Shown piece by piece: positions 1 to 6,913 of a stretch of 15,135 bases of DNA; positions within the stretch are counted from its first letter, which is position 1, and every line of letters starts with the position of its first letter. Below the pieces are notes generated by a model, which was not told the DNA's origin, searched no databases, and saw only the letters and a program-made list of their open reading frames with translations. This stretch comes from Peptococcaceae bacterium (GTDB lineage: Bacteria > Bacillota > Peptococcia > DRI-13 > UBA5745). The translations under genes and the position numbers were made by a program. The DNA lies in contig JAISDM010000065.1 in assembly GCA_031264885.1 (NCBI GenBank), positions 1 to 15,135 on the forward strand, in the 5' to 3' direction.

Positions 1-11
1 ATCTCAAACAT
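1..11 (-). CDS. 5' end of an unknown minus-strand gene (partial, runs off the left edge)
   Basis: Reading the minus strand, ATG at 11-9 is followed by TTT GAG AT before the sequence ends, so only M-F-E is visible. It is preceded by GGGAGGGG (positions 23-16), whose GGAGG core lies 6 nt from the ATG, and further upstream by a good promoter (-10 at 54-59, -35 at 78-83). The ordered set of promoter, ribosome site and ATG is the only evidence; nothing can be said about the product. It is divergent from the TetR-led operon. Confidence 0.4.
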
Positions 12-28
12 GGCGCCCCTCCCATCTG

Positions 29-47
29 AAGCTGTCTCAAGCTGTCT
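29..47. repeat. Two direct copies of AAGCTGTCT, 10 bp apart
   Basis: AAGCTGTCT occurs at 29-37 and again at 39-47, one helical turn apart. The pair lies between the minus-strand -10 box (54-59) and the ribosome binding site of the gene leaving the window, in its presumed 5' leader. It could be an operator or chance; no family is recognised. Confidence 0.45.
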
Positions 48-53
48 GACTCA

Positions 54-83
54 ATTTTACATGATTAAACACATCTGTGTCAA
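54..83 (-). promoter_or_regulatory. Sigma-70-type promoter of the leftward gene
   Basis: On the minus strand, TTGACA (83-78, consensus -35) is followed after 18 nt by TAAAAT (59-54, one mismatch to the -10 consensus). Transcription would run left into the partial gene at 11-1, giving a leader of about 35-40 nt. Confidence 0.5.
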
Positions 84-119
84 CGTGGAAACTGGCTCCG
101 GATATCCATCGGCCGGTCA

Positions 120-189
120 CGGGCGGCAGGATGCCGCCCCTACAAGGCGCATCGTTCACGGTACCGTAGGGGCGGCATCCTGCCGCCCG
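120..189. repeat. Palindromic interspersed repeat, family A, copy 1 (two-arm)
   Basis: A perfect 24-nt inverted repeat (arms 120-143 and 166-189) surrounds a 22-nt spacer ending in GTTCACGGTACC. Each arm is itself a hairpin: GGGCGGCA and TGCCGCCC pair around a 3-nt loop. The same architecture recurs at 11149-11221, and the right arm alone at 14598-14621, so this is a dispersed REP/MITE-like element. It contains no transposase. Small open frames crossing it are artefacts. Confidence 0.9.
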
Positions 190-261
190 AAATCCGGATC
201 CGCCCGTATTTGCTCAGGTGCGTTTTACTAAATAGTGCCAAACTACGAATCGCAGGCCCGG

Positions 262-281
262 ATATGACACTCTTGTCATAT
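262..281. promoter_or_regulatory. TetR-type operator (inverted repeat)
   Basis: ATATGACA (262-269) and TGTCATAT (274-281) form a perfect 8-bp inverted repeat around CTCT. The size and symmetry fit a TetR-family operator. Its right half contains the -35 hexamer of the promoter for the downstream TetR gene, so the regulator probably represses its own operon. Binding is inferred from position. Confidence 0.7.
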
Positions 282-301
282 TTGTTTTTTTGTGCTAATA
301 T
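273..301 (+). promoter_or_regulatory. Promoter of the TetR/ABC exporter operon
   Basis: -35 TTGTCA (273-278), a 17-nt spacer, and -10 TAATAT (296-301) preceded by TGC, which makes an extended -10. The -35 is embedded in the operator at 262-281. The predicted start of transcription is about 20-25 nt before the ribosome binding site. Confidence 0.65.
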
Positions 302-330
302 AGAGTCAAAATCGACGAAAGGGAGGATTC

Positions 331-960
331 ATGATGCCAACGGCCACGTTCTTTCGTTTGCCGGCGGAGAAACAGAAACGGATATTCCGGGCGGCGGTCA
401 AGGAATTCGGTCACAGCCATTACTCGGAAGCGTCCATCAATCAGATCATCAAGAACGCGGGCATCCCCAGAGGCAGCTTTTACCAATATTTCGAGGGAAA
501 AGAGGATATCTTCATTTATGTACTGGAAGAAATCAGCCGGGAGAAGCTGGAGGTATTTGCCCAGGCAATCGAAGGCGCGAAGGAAAAGGGTTTCTTCGCG
601 TCGGTCGGCGCGGTGATGCCGGCGATCATCGCCTGGGTCGAGCAGCGCGCGGAATATAATATGATTGGTCTGCGGATGGTGGAAGAGGATTCAAAGATCG
701 CCCGCGACTGGTTTGAACAAATGAGGGGGTCTGCGGGAGCGATACGGATGATGATTGAGAACGATCAAAAGAACGGCTGGATCCGCGGGGATGTGACGCC
801 GGAGCTTGTGACGGAGCTGGCTTCAAGCCTAGCTTTTCCCCTGGTGCGGCTGTATTACCAGTCGGAAGATAAATCCGAGGTGGTGAAGAAGCTCGTTCTC
901 TATTTCGATATGCTGTATCGGGGGCTGCGGAATGACGCGGCGCCGGAGGGACTGAGTTAA
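331..960 (+). CDS. TetR/AcrR-family transcriptional regulator
   Basis: This 209-residue protein has the usual TetR length and layout: an N-terminal DNA-binding domain, then a less conserved ligand/dimer domain. Residues 12-26 form helix 1, and the helix-turn-helix with the family signature lies at about 35-59 (S-I-N-Q-I-I, G-I-P-R-G-S-F-Y-Q-Y-F, K-E-D). Two ATGs are possible, at 331 and 334. GGAGG at 322-326 is 4 nt from the first and 7 nt from the second, so the second may be the true start. It lies 18 nt upstream of an ABC exporter operon and directly downstream of a palindromic operator, so it most likely represses itself and the exporter until an effector binds. The effector cannot be told from the sequence. 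Confidence 0.92.
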   Translation: MMPTATFFRLPAEKQKRIFRAAVKEFGHSHYSEASINQIIKNAGIPRGSFYQYFEGKEDIFIYVLEEISREKLEVFAQAIEGAKEKGFFASVGAVMPAIIAWVEQRAEYNMIGLRMVEEDSKIARDWFEQMRGSAGAIRMMIENDQKNGWIRGDVTPELVTELASSLAFPLVRLYYQSEDKSEVVKKLVLYFDMLYRGLRNDAAPEGLS

Positions 961-978
961 AAGGAGGACAGCGGACAA

Positions 979-1686
979 ATGAGACAAACGGTGCTGAGAG
1001 GCGAAAACCTCAGCCGGCATTATGACGGCGGCGAAATTCGGGTAACCGCGCTGAATCAGGCCGCCTTTGAGGTTTATCAGGATGAGTTCGTGGTAGTGCT
1101 GGGGCCTTCGGGCTCCGGCAAGTCCACGCTGCTGAACCTGCTGGGCGGCATGGATCAGCCCAGCGAAGGGAAATTATGGTACGAGGAGCGGGATTTGACC
1201 GCTTTCACACCGGGCCAGCTTTCCGAATACCGCAGGGAAGTGGTGGGCTTTGTGTTTCAGTTTTTCAATCTTTTGCCTTCTCTGACGGCCATTGAGAACG
1301 TGGCTTTGGCCGCCGATATTGTGAAAGACGCCTTATCCCCCAAGGAAGTCCTGGGCATGGTGGGGCTGGCCGGCCGGGAAAAACATTTTCCCGCTCAGCT
1401 TTCCGGCGGCGAGCAGCAGCGGGTGTCCATCGCCCGAGCCATCGTCAAGCGGCCCGCGCTGCTCTTGTGCGACGAACCCACCGGGGCGCTGGACAGCAAA
1501 AACAGCGCGGCGGTGATCAAGCTGCTGCTGGAAATGGGCCGGACGCTTCACTGCCCGGTGCTGGTGATCACCCATAACGGCGAGGTGGCCCGTGTGGCGC
1601 ACCGGGTTTTTTATATGAAAGACGGCAGGATCGAGCGGGTGGAAACCAACGCGAATCCCCTGCCGGCGGAGGAATTTACATGGTAG
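979..1686 (+). CDS. ABC transporter ATP-binding protein, MacB/LolD-type
   Basis: A 235-residue nucleotide-binding subunit with all ATPase motifs: Walker A GPSGSGKST (42-50), Q-loop around Q94 in the FQFFNLLPSLTAIENV stretch typical of the MacB/LolD/SalX group, signature LSGGE (141-145), Walker B LLLCDEP (161-167) with D-loop A-L-D (170-172), and switch His199. AAGGAGG (961-967) precedes the ATG. It would energise the FtsX-type permease encoded next, whose start overlaps its end by 7 nt, so the two are translationally coupled. This ATPase group works in drug, peptide or lipoprotein mechanotransmission rather than classical channel transport. The substrate is unknown. Confidence 0.95.
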   Translation: MRQTVLRGENLSRHYDGGEIRVTALNQAAFEVYQDEFVVVLGPSGSGKSTLLNLLGGMDQPSEGKLWYEERDLTAFTPGQLSEYRREVVGFVFQFFNLLPSLTAIENVALAADIVKDALSPKEVLGMVGLAGREKHFPAQLSGGEQQRVSIARAIVKRPALLLCDEPTGALDSKNSAAVIKLLLEMGRTLHCPVLVITHNGEVARVAHRVFYMKDGRIERVETNANPLPAEEFTW

Positions 1687-4049
1687 GGTTATTGTTTCGC
1701 AAAATGTTCAGGGAAATGGGCCGGAGTTTGTCCACCTACGGTGTTTGCGTCCTGATCATCGCCATCGGCTTCTGCGGTTACGCTGTCATGGGCATTGCCA
1801 ACGATCAGCTGAGCGCCGCCCGGGATGAGTTTTACCGGCTGACGGCGTTCCCCGACGCCATCGCCGAGGTGGAATCCGCTCCTTTGCAGGCGGCCAGGGC
1901 GCTGATGAGGGTGGACGGGGTGGAACAGGCGGTGGGCCGGCTGTCCGAGACGGTCCGGGTGACGGGTCTGCCCCGGCGGACGGACAGCCTCCAGGATCCG
2001 GAGCTGAAGCTGATTTCCATAGGGGACGGCGGCATGGCGGTTCCATATTTGTCCCAGGGGCGGATGCCCGGCAAGGACCGCCGGGAACTGGCGGCGGGCG
2101 ACGGGTTCATGGCGGCCAACGGTCTGTCCGCCGGGGATGAACTGACATTGGTGTTTCAGGGCCGTCAGACGGGCTTCACCGTCAGCGGCGGCGGCATCTC
2201 GCCGGAAAACATATACATGCTGAGATCCTCCGGCGACATGATTCCGGATCTGGCCAATTACGACGCCGGATTTGTTTCCTATGAAGTCCTGTCTCAATTG
2301 CTGGGCAGGCCGGGGATGGCCAATGAGTTTTTGTTTGTTTTGCGGCCGGGCGCCGACTGGAAAAGGATTGAGGAAGAAATCAAGCAAATACTGGAGCCCT
2401 ATGGCTGCTACCAGGTGCTGCCCCGGAAGGATCAGTCCTCTGTGGCCATGCTGGAGGAGGAATTGAATCAGCTGGATCTGATGGGGCTGGTGATACCGTT
2501 CTTGTTTTTGCTGGTGGCGGTGGTCATTTTGTACATATCTCTCAGCCGGATGATCCAGCAGCAGCGGCTGCAAATCGGAACGATGATGGGCTTGGGCATA
2601 TCCGCTCCGGCGGTGCAGGCGCATTACCTGGGCTATGGCGCGGCTGCCGGGCTGACGGGCGGTTTGCTGGGCAGTCTGCTGGGTTATTGGCTCGCCGATC
2701 CGATGGTGAAATATTATCAGGTTTATTTCAGCCTGCCGGATATCCGGACGCCTTATTCATTGGATTATCTGATCTGGGGCACGCTGGCGTCCACTTTGTT
2801 CTGCGGGATGATCGGATGGATGACTTCCGCCGGCCTGAGCCGGCTGAGACCGGCGGAAGCGATGCGCCCGGCGGCGCCGAAAGCCGCCCGCCGGTTTTTT
2901 TTGGAGGGTGTCCCGTATTTCATGTCTCTGTTTACCGTGCCTGGGGTCATGGCCGTCCGCAACCTGACCCGGAATTGGCGGCGCACCGCGTTTTCCTTAT
3001 GCGGAATCGCTATGGCGTACATGATTACCGCCACTTTGGCGTCCATGTACAGCATGTACGATGTTTTTATTTTTGACCAGTTGGAAAAAAGCCAGCGCCA
3101 GGACATCACTGTCAATTTCCTGGCGCCGGTGGAGAGCCGTCAGGCGCTGTCGGCCGTCCGTCATCCTTCCGTCGTCCGGGCGGAGGGGATTTTGGAATTC
3201 GGCGCCACGCTGAGGGGGCCTGGCGGGGAAAAAACCTCACTGATGCAGGCCGTCAGTCAGGATTCTCAGCTGTGCCTGCTGTATGACGAGACGGGGCGGC
3301 GGATCCGGGTCCAAGAGGACGGAGTGACGCTTTCCACGCACATAGCGAAGTCGCTGGGGGTGACGACGGGGGACATCATCGAGGTGGAGGTGGAGTATCC
3401 CCGAAAGAAAACCAGCAGGACGACGGTCACCGGGATCGCCGCTCAATATATGGGCAGCACGGTGTATCTGTCTCACAGATCCGCGGCCAAAATCAGCGAT
3501 TACGGCGGCGGATCCACGGCGGTGCTGATCCAGGGCAGCCAAGCCGCTGCCCGGGATATCTGGACCAAGCTGAAAGACGCCCATATGGTGGCGTCGGTGA
3601 TGAGCCGGCAGGAAAAACTGCGCATGTATAGGGATATGATGGCCAGCATGAACGGCATCATGGCTTCTATGACCATGATGGGCGTCGTCATCGGCGTCGC
3701 GGTTATTTATGTCAGTTCCCTGATCAGCTTTGAGGAATTGAAAAGAGAGATCGCCATCATGCTCACTCTGGGCCTGAAAAGCAAGGAGTGCCTGGACGTG
3801 ATATCCGTCAGCCAGGGGATATTGACGGTCTTCGGGATCGTGGCGGGCATCCCCATGACCTGGGCGGCCAGCAGCCTGTTTTCGGCTACCATGTCGTCCG
3901 ATGTATACACTTTCCCGAATTTTGTGAGCCCGGGCGCCTTGGGGACGGCTGTTCTGCTGACGTTCGCGGCGGTATTCCTGAGCGGCATGATGATGCACCG
4001 CAAAATCAAGAAATTGACTCCGGTGGATCTGCTGCGGGAACGGGAATAA
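1680..4049 (+). CDS. ABC transporter permease with two FtsX domains
   Basis: A 789-residue membrane protein with two FtsX/MacB-type modules. Membrane segments are visible at about 20-38, 268-288, 315-340, 362-385, 435-457, 658-682, 711-731 and 752-772: eight helices in a four-plus-four arrangement, with large extracytoplasmic domains after helix 1 (about 40-265) and helix 5 (about 460-655). Each module ends with the family motif: LRPAEAMRP (389-397) and LTPVDLLRERE (779-789). It starts inside the last codons of the ATPase gene, and an adaptor gene follows 38 nt after its stop. Together they form an exporter or mechanotransmission complex. The 8-TM single chain resembles Gram-positive antibiotic/peptide-responsive permeases more than the 4-TM MacB dimer. 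Confidence 0.93.
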   Translation: MVGLLFRKMFREMGRSLSTYGVCVLIIAIGFCGYAVMGIANDQLSAARDEFYRLTAFPDAIAEVESAPLQAARALMRVDGVEQAVGRLSETVRVTGLPRRTDSLQDPELKLISIGDGGMAVPYLSQGRMPGKDRRELAAGDGFMAANGLSAGDELTLVFQGRQTGFTVSGGGISPENIYMLRSSGDMIPDLANYDAGFVSYEVLSQLLGRPGMANEFLFVLRPGADWKRIEEEIKQILEPYGCYQVLPRKDQSSVAMLEEELNQLDLMGLVIPFLFLLVAVVILYISLSRMIQQQRLQIGTMMGLGISAPAVQAHYLGYGAAAGLTGGLLGSLLGYWLADPMVKYYQVYFSLPDIRTPYSLDYLIWGTLASTLFCGMIGWMTSAGLSRLRPAEAMRPAAPKAARRFFLEGVPYFMSLFTVPGVMAVRNLTRNWRRTAFSLCGIAMAYMITATLASMYSMYDVFIFDQLEKSQRQDITVNFLAPVESRQALSAVRHPSVVRAEGILEFGATLRGPGGEKTSLMQAVSQDSQLCLLYDETGRRIRVQEDGVTLSTHIAKSLGVTTGDIIEVEVEYPRKKTSRTTVTGIAAQYMGSTVYLSHRSAAKISDYGGGSTAVLIQGSQAAARDIWTKLKDAHMVASVMSRQEKLRMYRDMMASMNGIMASMTMMGVVIGVAVIYVSSLISFEELKREIAIMLTLGLKSKECLDVISVSQGILTVFGIVAGIPMTWAASSLFSATMSSDVYTFPNFVSPGALGTAVLLTFAAVFLSGMMMHRKIKKLTPVDLLRERE

Positions 4050-4087
4050 AATCCAAAAAAAATCAACCACAGAATTGAGGTGCGTCC

Positions 4088-5299
4088 ATGAAAAAGAAAG
4101 TGAAAATTATCTTAGGTCTGGCCGTGGCGGTCATTTGCGCCGCGGCCGGCGTCTGGTCCGCGCTGCGCCCGATTCCGGTAAAAACGGAACTGTTGGCGGT
4201 GGGAACCCTCGCGGAGCAATTCACGGTACAAGGCGCGCTTGTGCCGGCGGAAAGCCGGATCCTGAACGCGGGAACCTCCGGCGCCGTATCGGAGGTGTCG
4301 TTCCGGGCGGGGATGTCCGTCGCCGCCGGGGAGGTGGTGGTCGCCATCACCGCCGAGGGCCAGACGGACGCGGAACTGCAGCTGGCGCAGCTGCGGCAGC
4401 AGCTTTCCGCCGCCCGGCAAAGCTATGACGCTCAGTACGGGGCGAAGGGCTCGGCGGCGGCGGATCTGGCGCTGGCGGAGAACGAGCAGGCCATAGCGGA
4501 ATGGAATTATGACGCGGCGGTTCAAATGAACGAGGCCATCCCCGGCACTTATACGGAAACCGATATGAACCAGCTGAGAAGCCGGGTGACCGCGGCGGAA
4601 AAAAACCTCACTCTGGCTCAGAACGCGAATTCGGACGCTACCCGGGCTTTCTATCAGGAGCAGATCGCTTCCTGGGACGGCCAAATCGCCGCTTTGGAGA
4701 AGGGCATGGGGATCGAGCCGGTGACGGCGCCTTTCAGCGGTGTGCTGTGGGAAACCTATGTGGAGGAAGGCGCCTATGTATCCAAATATCAGCCGGTGGC
4801 GAAGCTCTATCAGCCGGAGGACATGAAGGTGGAGGTCCTGGTGCTGGCAGAGGACGCCATGAGGATGCGCCTTGGGGACAGCGTCGGCTGCGCGCTGGCC
4901 GACGGCACGGCTTTTGACGCGTCCGTTCAGTATATCTCAACCGTGGCGGCGGAAACCGTTTCCGCGGTGGGCGTGAAAGAGAGCCGCAGCCTGGTGGAAC
5001 TGCGGCCCGTCTCGCTGCCCGCCGGTGTGGGGGCCGGTTATCAGGTGGACGCGCGGTTTGTGGCCGAAGCCGCGGCAAACGTAATTTCCGCGCCTGCTTC
5101 TTCCATCGTGCCTCTGCCGGAGGGGGGAGACGGCGTTTATTTGATCCGCGGCGGGAACGCGGAGCTGGCGGAGGTAGTCACAGGCCGGCAGAGCGGGGGC
5201 CGGGTGGAGCTGGTGTCCGGCGCGGCGGCAGGCGATCGGATCGTTTTGGACCCGTTTGACAGCGCCGTCAAAGACGGCTCCAGAGTCGTCTGGGAATGA
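4088..5299 (+). CDS. HlyD/RND-type adaptor (membrane fusion) protein of the ABC exporter
   Basis: A 403-residue protein with a lysine-rich N-terminus and a membrane anchor (about 5-25). A first biotinyl-lipoyl half (about 55-92) is followed by an alanine/glutamine-rich helical hairpin (about 95-205). The second lipoyl half begins around VTAPFSGVLWETYVEEGAYV (216-235), and beta-barrel and membrane-proximal domains run to the C-terminus. This order is that of MacA-like adaptors. Start ATG 4088 has TGAGG (4076-4080) 7 nt upstream. As the last gene of the operon it probably sits on the outer face of the membrane and contacts the permease's extracytoplasmic domains. No outer-membrane channel gene is present, as expected for a Gram-positive cell. 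The neighbours converge, with only 18 nt to the stop of the minus-strand gene; no clear terminator is visible there. Confidence 0.9.
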   Translation: MKKKVKIILGLAVAVICAAAGVWSALRPIPVKTELLAVGTLAEQFTVQGALVPAESRILNAGTSGAVSEVSFRAGMSVAAGEVVVAITAEGQTDAELQLAQLRQQLSAARQSYDAQYGAKGSAAADLALAENEQAIAEWNYDAAVQMNEAIPGTYTETDMNQLRSRVTAAEKNLTLAQNANSDATRAFYQEQIASWDGQIAALEKGMGIEPVTAPFSGVLWETYVEEGAYVSKYQPVAKLYQPEDMKVEVLVLAEDAMRMRLGDSVGCALADGTAFDASVQYISTVAAETVSAVGVKESRSLVELRPVSLPAGVGAGYQVDARFVAEAAANVISAPASSIVPLPEGGDGVYLIRGGNAELAEVVTGRQSGGRVELVSGAAAGDRIVLDPFDSAVKDGSRVVWE

Positions 5300-5317
5300 C
5301 GGGACGCGGGCTCAATT

Positions 5318-5611
5318 TTACAGGCTGGGTTTTTTCTTCTCCCGGTCGATCACTTCGCGCAGCTGATCGATGATGTATCCGTAGTTCTCTCTCTCATGAG
5401 GGATCAGGCATCTCTCGCAGCTTTTGACGCCGTTGCCGAGCCGGATGAAGTGCCCGCCGCATTGGTCGCCGCAGAGATAGAGCGGGCAATAGCAGAACAG
5501 ACAATTGAAATTTTCCGGAGAATCCGTTTCGTGGCAGGGAAACGCCTCGCATTCTTTGTGACTGAAGAAAGCGTAGGATTTTTCCTGCCATAATTCTTTT
5601 TTATGATTCAT
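5318..5611 (-). CDS. Small cysteine-rich, probably metal-binding protein
   Basis: A 97-residue protein with nine cysteines at about 21, 26, 37, 40, 42, 47, 51, 65 and 68, in the order C-x4-C-x10-C-x2-C-x-C-x4-C-x3-C-x13-C-x2-C, followed by a helical, charged tail. This resembles the 'cysteine-rich small domain' family of Clostridia and methanogens, thought to bind zinc or an Fe-S cluster; its role is not known. I chose the ATG at 5611 rather than an upstream one because it overlaps the glycerate kinase stop as ATGA and has AAAGGCGGGG just upstream. The coupling suggests co-translation with the kinase, but no functional link is established. Confidence 0.8.
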   Translation of the reverse strand: MNHKKELWQEKSYAFFSHKECEAFPCHETDSPENFNCLFCYCPLYLCGDQCGGHFIRLGNGVKSCERCLIPHERENYGYIIDQLREVIDREKKKPSL

Positions 5612-6765
5612 CGCGCCGCCCCGCCTTTCATTTGCTCCATTCTTTTGCAAAAACGCATCAAATTATCCACGGTCAGCGCCAAATCGCTTTTCGCGCGTTT
5701 CCTGGCCTCGGAGAAATCGACGGCCGCCCGGTTAATGCTGATAATTGAAGTGACCCCTTCCTCGTACACGCCGGCAATGTCCTCCCCGATATCGCCGACG
5801 ATGGCGACGACAGGCACATTGGCCCGTTTCGCGCGTCTGGCCACGCCGATCACGGCTTTGCCCCGCAAGCTTTGGCGGTCGATCCGGCCTTCGCCGGTAA
5901 TCACCATATCCGTGCCGCTGAGCAGGCCGTCGAACCGGACGGTATCGAGAACCGCCTCTATCCCCATCTGCATCCGCGCGCTGAAGAAGGCCGACAGCCC
6001 CGCGCCCATGCCTCCCGCGGCGCCAGCCCCCGGAATGCCGGCCACATTCTTCCCCATATCGCGGCGGATGATGTCCGCCAGATGTTCCAATCCTTCGTCG
6101 ATCACGCGAATCATATCAGGCCCGGCGCCTTTCTGCGGGCCAAAGACCTGCGCCGCCCCCGCGGGGCCGAACAGGGGATTGTCGATATCGCACAGGGATA
6201 TGATTTCCACATGGTCCAGCGCGGGATCCCGCCGCGACGGATCCACGCGCGCGATCTCCCGTAAGGCGCCGCCGGTTGGAACAAAGGACTCGCCTTTCCC
6301 GTTGTAGAATTGGATTCCGGCGGCGCACGCGGCGCCGCAGCCACCGTCATTGGTGGCGCTCCCTCCGAGCCCGACGAGAATCTTACGCGCGCCGCGCCTG
6401 GCGGCGTCCAGAATCATCTCCCCGACGCCGTATGTGGTGGAGCCCAGCGGATCCTTGCGCGACTCGATGAGGGGCAGCCCGGCGCAGGCCGCCATCTCAA
6501 CCACTGCCGTCTTTCCGCCGTCCGTTAAGCCGTAGGCGCCGTCTATGATTTCGAACAGGGGGTTGTTGACCGGGACGGTGACGCGTTCGCCGCCCAGCGC
6601 CCGCAGAAAGCAGTCGACGCTGCCTTCCCCGCCGTCCGCGACCGGGATGGATATGATTTGAGACCGGGGATAATGCTTTGTGATCTCAGCCTTCATGATT
6701 TCACATATTTCCAGCGAACTCATGGTTCCCTTGAAGGAATCCGGGATTAAGATGATTCTTTGCAT
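5608..6765 (-). CDS. Glycerate kinase (GarK/GlxK family, probably 2-phosphoglycerate-forming)
   Basis: A 385-residue cytoplasmic enzyme expected to phosphorylate D-glycerate with ATP, feeding lower glycolysis. Family motifs are clear: PDSFKGTMSS (8-17), VADGGEGS (42-49), GLGGSATNDGG (132-142), the glycine-rich GAGAAGGMGAG (246-256), and TGEGRIDRQS (290-299) followed by GKA. ATG 6765 was chosen because it starts directly with the family's N-terminal strand and has GGAGAT upstream; an in-frame extension of 18 residues is lysine/arginine-rich and unlike the family. The gene is divergent from the reductase operon, and its stop overlaps the start of a cysteine-rich gene. Glycerate arises from glyoxylate, tartronate semialdehyde or serine breakdown; which route applies here is unknown. 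Confidence 0.93.
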   Translation of the reverse strand: MQRIILIPDSFKGTMSSLEICEIMKAEITKHYPRSQIISIPVADGGEGSVDCFLRALGGERVTVPVNNPLFEIIDGAYGLTDGGKTAVVEMAACAGLPLIESRKDPLGSTTYGVGEMILDAARRGARKILVGLGGSATNDGGCGAACAAGIQFYNGKGESFVPTGGALREIARVDPSRRDPALDHVEIISLCDIDNPLFGPAGAAQVFGPQKGAGPDMIRVIDEGLEHLADIIRRDMGKNVAGIPGAGAAGGMGAGLSAFFSARMQMGIEAVLDTVRFDGLLSGTDMVITGEGRIDRQSLRGKAVIGVARRAKRANVPVVAIVGDIGEDIAGVYEEGVTSIISINRAAVDFSEARKRAKSDLALTVDNLMRFCKRMEQMKGGAAR

Positions 6766-6796
6766 GGCGGATCTCCGTTTTCTTTTGTGTGTAAAT

Positions 6797-6826
6797 ATTA
6801 TAAATAATTTTTCTTGCAAAAATCAA
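6797..6826 (-). promoter_or_regulatory. Promoter of the glycerate kinase gene
   Basis: On the minus strand, TTGATT (6826-6821) is followed after 18 nt by a consensus TATAAT (6802-6797). The -35 box is weak. It lies inside the inverted repeat at 6813-6839, so expression may be controlled by whatever binds there. Confidence 0.5.
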
Positions 6827-6839
6827 CGTTTTTTGTAAG
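6813..6839. promoter_or_regulatory. Operator-like inverted repeat in the divergent region
   Basis: CTTGCAAAAA (6813-6822) and TTTTTGTAAG (6830-6839) are inverted copies with 9 of 10 matches around a 7-nt spacer. The site covers the presumed -35 of the glycerate kinase promoter and lies about 75 nt before the reductase operon start codon, so one regulator could control both directions. No regulator gene lies next to it within the window. Confidence 0.5.
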
Positions 6840-6843
6840 AATA

Positions 6844-6863
6844 ATTATTGAAGATTATTGAAG
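6844..6863. repeat. Tandem 10-bp repeat ATTATTGAAG x2
   Basis: ATTATTGAAG occurs twice back to back, and a partial third unit (ATTGAA) follows. The period of one helical turn places both copies on the same DNA face, upstream of the reductase operon. It may be an activator or response-regulator binding site; I could not identify a convincing plus-strand promoter next to it. Confidence 0.5.
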
Positions 6864-6913
6864 ATTGAACTCACCCCGGTTTTTAAAAAAATTTAATAAC
6901 AGGAGGCGACAGC

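Noticed and set aside
118..190. CRISPR repeat or small protein genes in the GGGCGGCATCCTGCC elements
   Set aside because: Copies are isolated palindromes scattered through the window with no regular spacers and no cas genes. The small reading frames through them are low-complexity by-products of the repeat.
1689..2624. Long open frames antisense to the FtsX permease and other genes
   Set aside because: They lie opposite genes with clear family motifs, have His/Pro/Arg/Gln-rich composition typical of GC-rich antisense frames, and lack ribosome sites.
5264..5278. GCCGTC-AAA-GACGGC hairpin as a terminator at the end of the adaptor gene
   Set aside because: It is inside the coding sequence and not followed by a run of T.
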